A stretch of 64,000 nucleotides of DNA from positions 49,286,745-49,350,744 of the forward strand of contig CM075102.1 in the NCBI GenBank assembly GCA_037576195.1. The letters run 5' to 3'. This stretch comes from Phytoseiulus persimilis (Eukaryota > Arthropoda > Arachnida > Mesostigmata > Phytoseiidae). Below are positions 63,001-64,000 of the stretch, in pieces. The notes beneath the pieces are model-generated. The model was not told the DNA's origin. It searched no databases and saw only the letters and a program-made list of their open reading frames with translations. The position numbers were made by a program, and so were the translations under genes. How positions within the stretch are numbered: position 1 is the first letter of the stretch; each line of letters begins with the position of its first letter.

Positions 63001-64000
63001 GTAGGAATCTGACCGGTTCTCCGGCCGCGCATCTTCCGGGTCAACCCGTCCGGTCACGATTAGAGACACAAACCATGAACGATCTTCTCCCGCAACTCTT
63101 GCAATCCGCATTCGTGGCCGAACCGCGTCCACTCCTTCTAAAGATAATTGTTCCGTTGAACGGATATTGGTGTCGTTCAAAGAACGCTACAGGTTCTTGA
63201 ATCGAGTCAAGCACTGCTCTCTCTCTCTCTCTCGTGTTTCCAGCTTTGTATACAGGAATGTCGGATGGAGATTGAAGCTCAGCTCTGCGGTTGTGTTCGA
63301 AACGTGCACGAATTCGCACATCGTGTCCAAGGAAGCCGAGTTTGTGACAAGACACGAGACGGTAAGCTGGCACGCTGTACGAACAGGTCGTATTGGAAAG
63401 CCTTCGGTGAGAGTTTTTCGGACGCGCGATCGTTACACACAGATTTGTTCTCAGATGAATGCGGTCGAGAAGTGGAGGGCAACTCAGACGTTCTGGGCTG
63501 CGACCGGAAATGCGGAGCCCCTTGTGAGTGAGTATCGCTATGCTCCGTTACGCCCGCTGTAATTCAGCAATACAAACCACGAGCCGCTCGAAACGTTCGA
63601 GGTGGCATTCATCTTACACTGGCCTGCCGTAGGTAATCCCCGGAACCGTATGCCTCGCACATCGGTCCACAATTTGAACGGTTGCTCTTTATCCAGAGAG
63701 GTCATCTACGATGTCAGGCTCACATCGCTGGCCGAAGAGAAAAACGAAGACTCCAGGAACTCCTTCCGTTTCACCGTCAAGTTTGCATCGTATTCTCAGA
63801 GGGTAAGGTGTGCAGTGAGCCCGTACCTGGTCCTCAGACACTGTCGAGAACCCTTACTCAAATGTTCAAGAGTACACAGGACATCATGTCTCGACGATCT
63901 GTACAGTCCAGAACTCATGCGGATGCGCAAGGATGGGCAACGACTTGTTACCAACTGTGATCTCCCTCTTCCAGGTTCTGGAATATCAGCCAGTCCTTTC
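60078..64000 (+). CDS. DEG/ENaC (pickpocket-type) sodium channel subunit, 3' end outside the window
   Basis: Subunits of this family form trimeric, amiloride-sensitive sodium channels in the plasma membrane, used in mechanosensation, chemosensation and acid sensing. Exons: 60078-60320, 60400-60497, 60634-60786, 61532-61689, 61792-61944, 62041-62168, 63244-63527, 63697-63802 and 63975 onward. About 450 residues are seen, all in phase. A short cytosolic N-terminus precedes TM1 (about residues 52-75, LRWLIWFGCAVGFLYQGGE). Then come VYFDYPFSVTMI and FPAVTICLTHWVNSTRLC (the family's FPAVTIC motif), CYTIDMY, then IEPGEY and DYTISVTQNKIRRLPKPYASRC. The hallmark CIQECRMEIEAQLCGCVR and a Cys-rich region ending CGAPCE follow. 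TM2 and the gating/selectivity residues lie beyond the window. Less certain points are the weak donor CGT|GTTGCA after exon 1 and the acceptor at 61791. The 745-bp intron 3 contains an open segment that could be an alternative exon. Confidence 0.88.
60787..61531 (+). other. Intron 3 of the DEG/ENaC gene, with an internal open segment
   Basis: The 745-base intron separates ELLNCFM from the cysteine-rich segment before CYTI. From a TAG acceptor at 60969-60971, the frame that would continue exon 3 is open to a stop at 61171-61173 and reads IDSDTSPFNDLSYAST and onward. No family motif is present. Confidence 0.5.
62169..63243 (+). other. Intron 6 of the DEG/ENaC gene
   Basis: This is the longest intron of the model (1,075 bases). 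Joining DQN to LCIQEC across it gives the expected extracellular spacing. Minus-strand open frames inside it (62.9-63.4 kb) have no recognisable content. Confidence 0.6.

Noticed and set aside
1-64000. CRISPR arrays, bacterial operons, integrated phage
   Set aside because: The content is eukaryotic throughout; I saw no regularly spaced direct repeats and no prokaryotic gene organisation.

Overview
This window looks like nuclear DNA from a small, compact arthropod genome, most likely a mite. The genes are eukaryotic: they are split by short GT-AG introns (about 45-150 bp in several genes), carry AATAAA poly(A) signals, and encode metazoan proteins. Base composition is near 50% GC. Compact genes with short introns and this GC level would fit a parasitiform mite such as a phytoseiid, but that placement is inference, since no sequence search was possible.

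Layout. Bases 1-9830 hold no intact gene I recognise, only a degenerate cytochrome P450 relic (5479-6499). From 9.8 to 15 kb there is a tight cluster: the co-chaperone HIP/ST13 on the plus strand (9831-11913), then two minus-strand genes, a FAM8A1-like RDD membrane protein (12331-14043) and an RPUSD1-like pseudouridine synthase (14257-14985). A 5'-truncated non-LTR retrotransposon lies at 18351-19031. From 19 to 37.6 kb there is a long stretch without genes, rich in short simple repeats. It ends at an LMO1/LMO3/Beadex-type LIM-only gene (37638-39193), for which it may be regulatory DNA. A CEP290-like centrosomal/ciliary coiled-coil gene (40252-44757, plus) converges on a 12-exon kainate-type ionotropic glutamate receptor (45218-49105, minus).

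From 49 kb onward the window is more accessory. It has a 1-kb element with roughly 280-bp terminal inverted repeats (51072-52069), an intronless cysteine-rich secreted protein with its own TATA box (52756-53451, minus), and a second non-LTR retrotransposon fragment (about 56367-57035). The last gene is a DEG/ENaC sodium channel (60078 to the window end, plus), which is cut off before its second membrane segment.

There is no operon-like functional cluster. Several genes are nevertheless expected in sensory and nervous tissue of arthropods (CEP290 at the transition zone of ciliated sensory neurons, the glutamate receptor, the DEG/ENaC channel, LMO). The exon models were built by hand from reading frame, splice-site phase and recalled family sequences. 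In every multi-exon model the phases close exactly.
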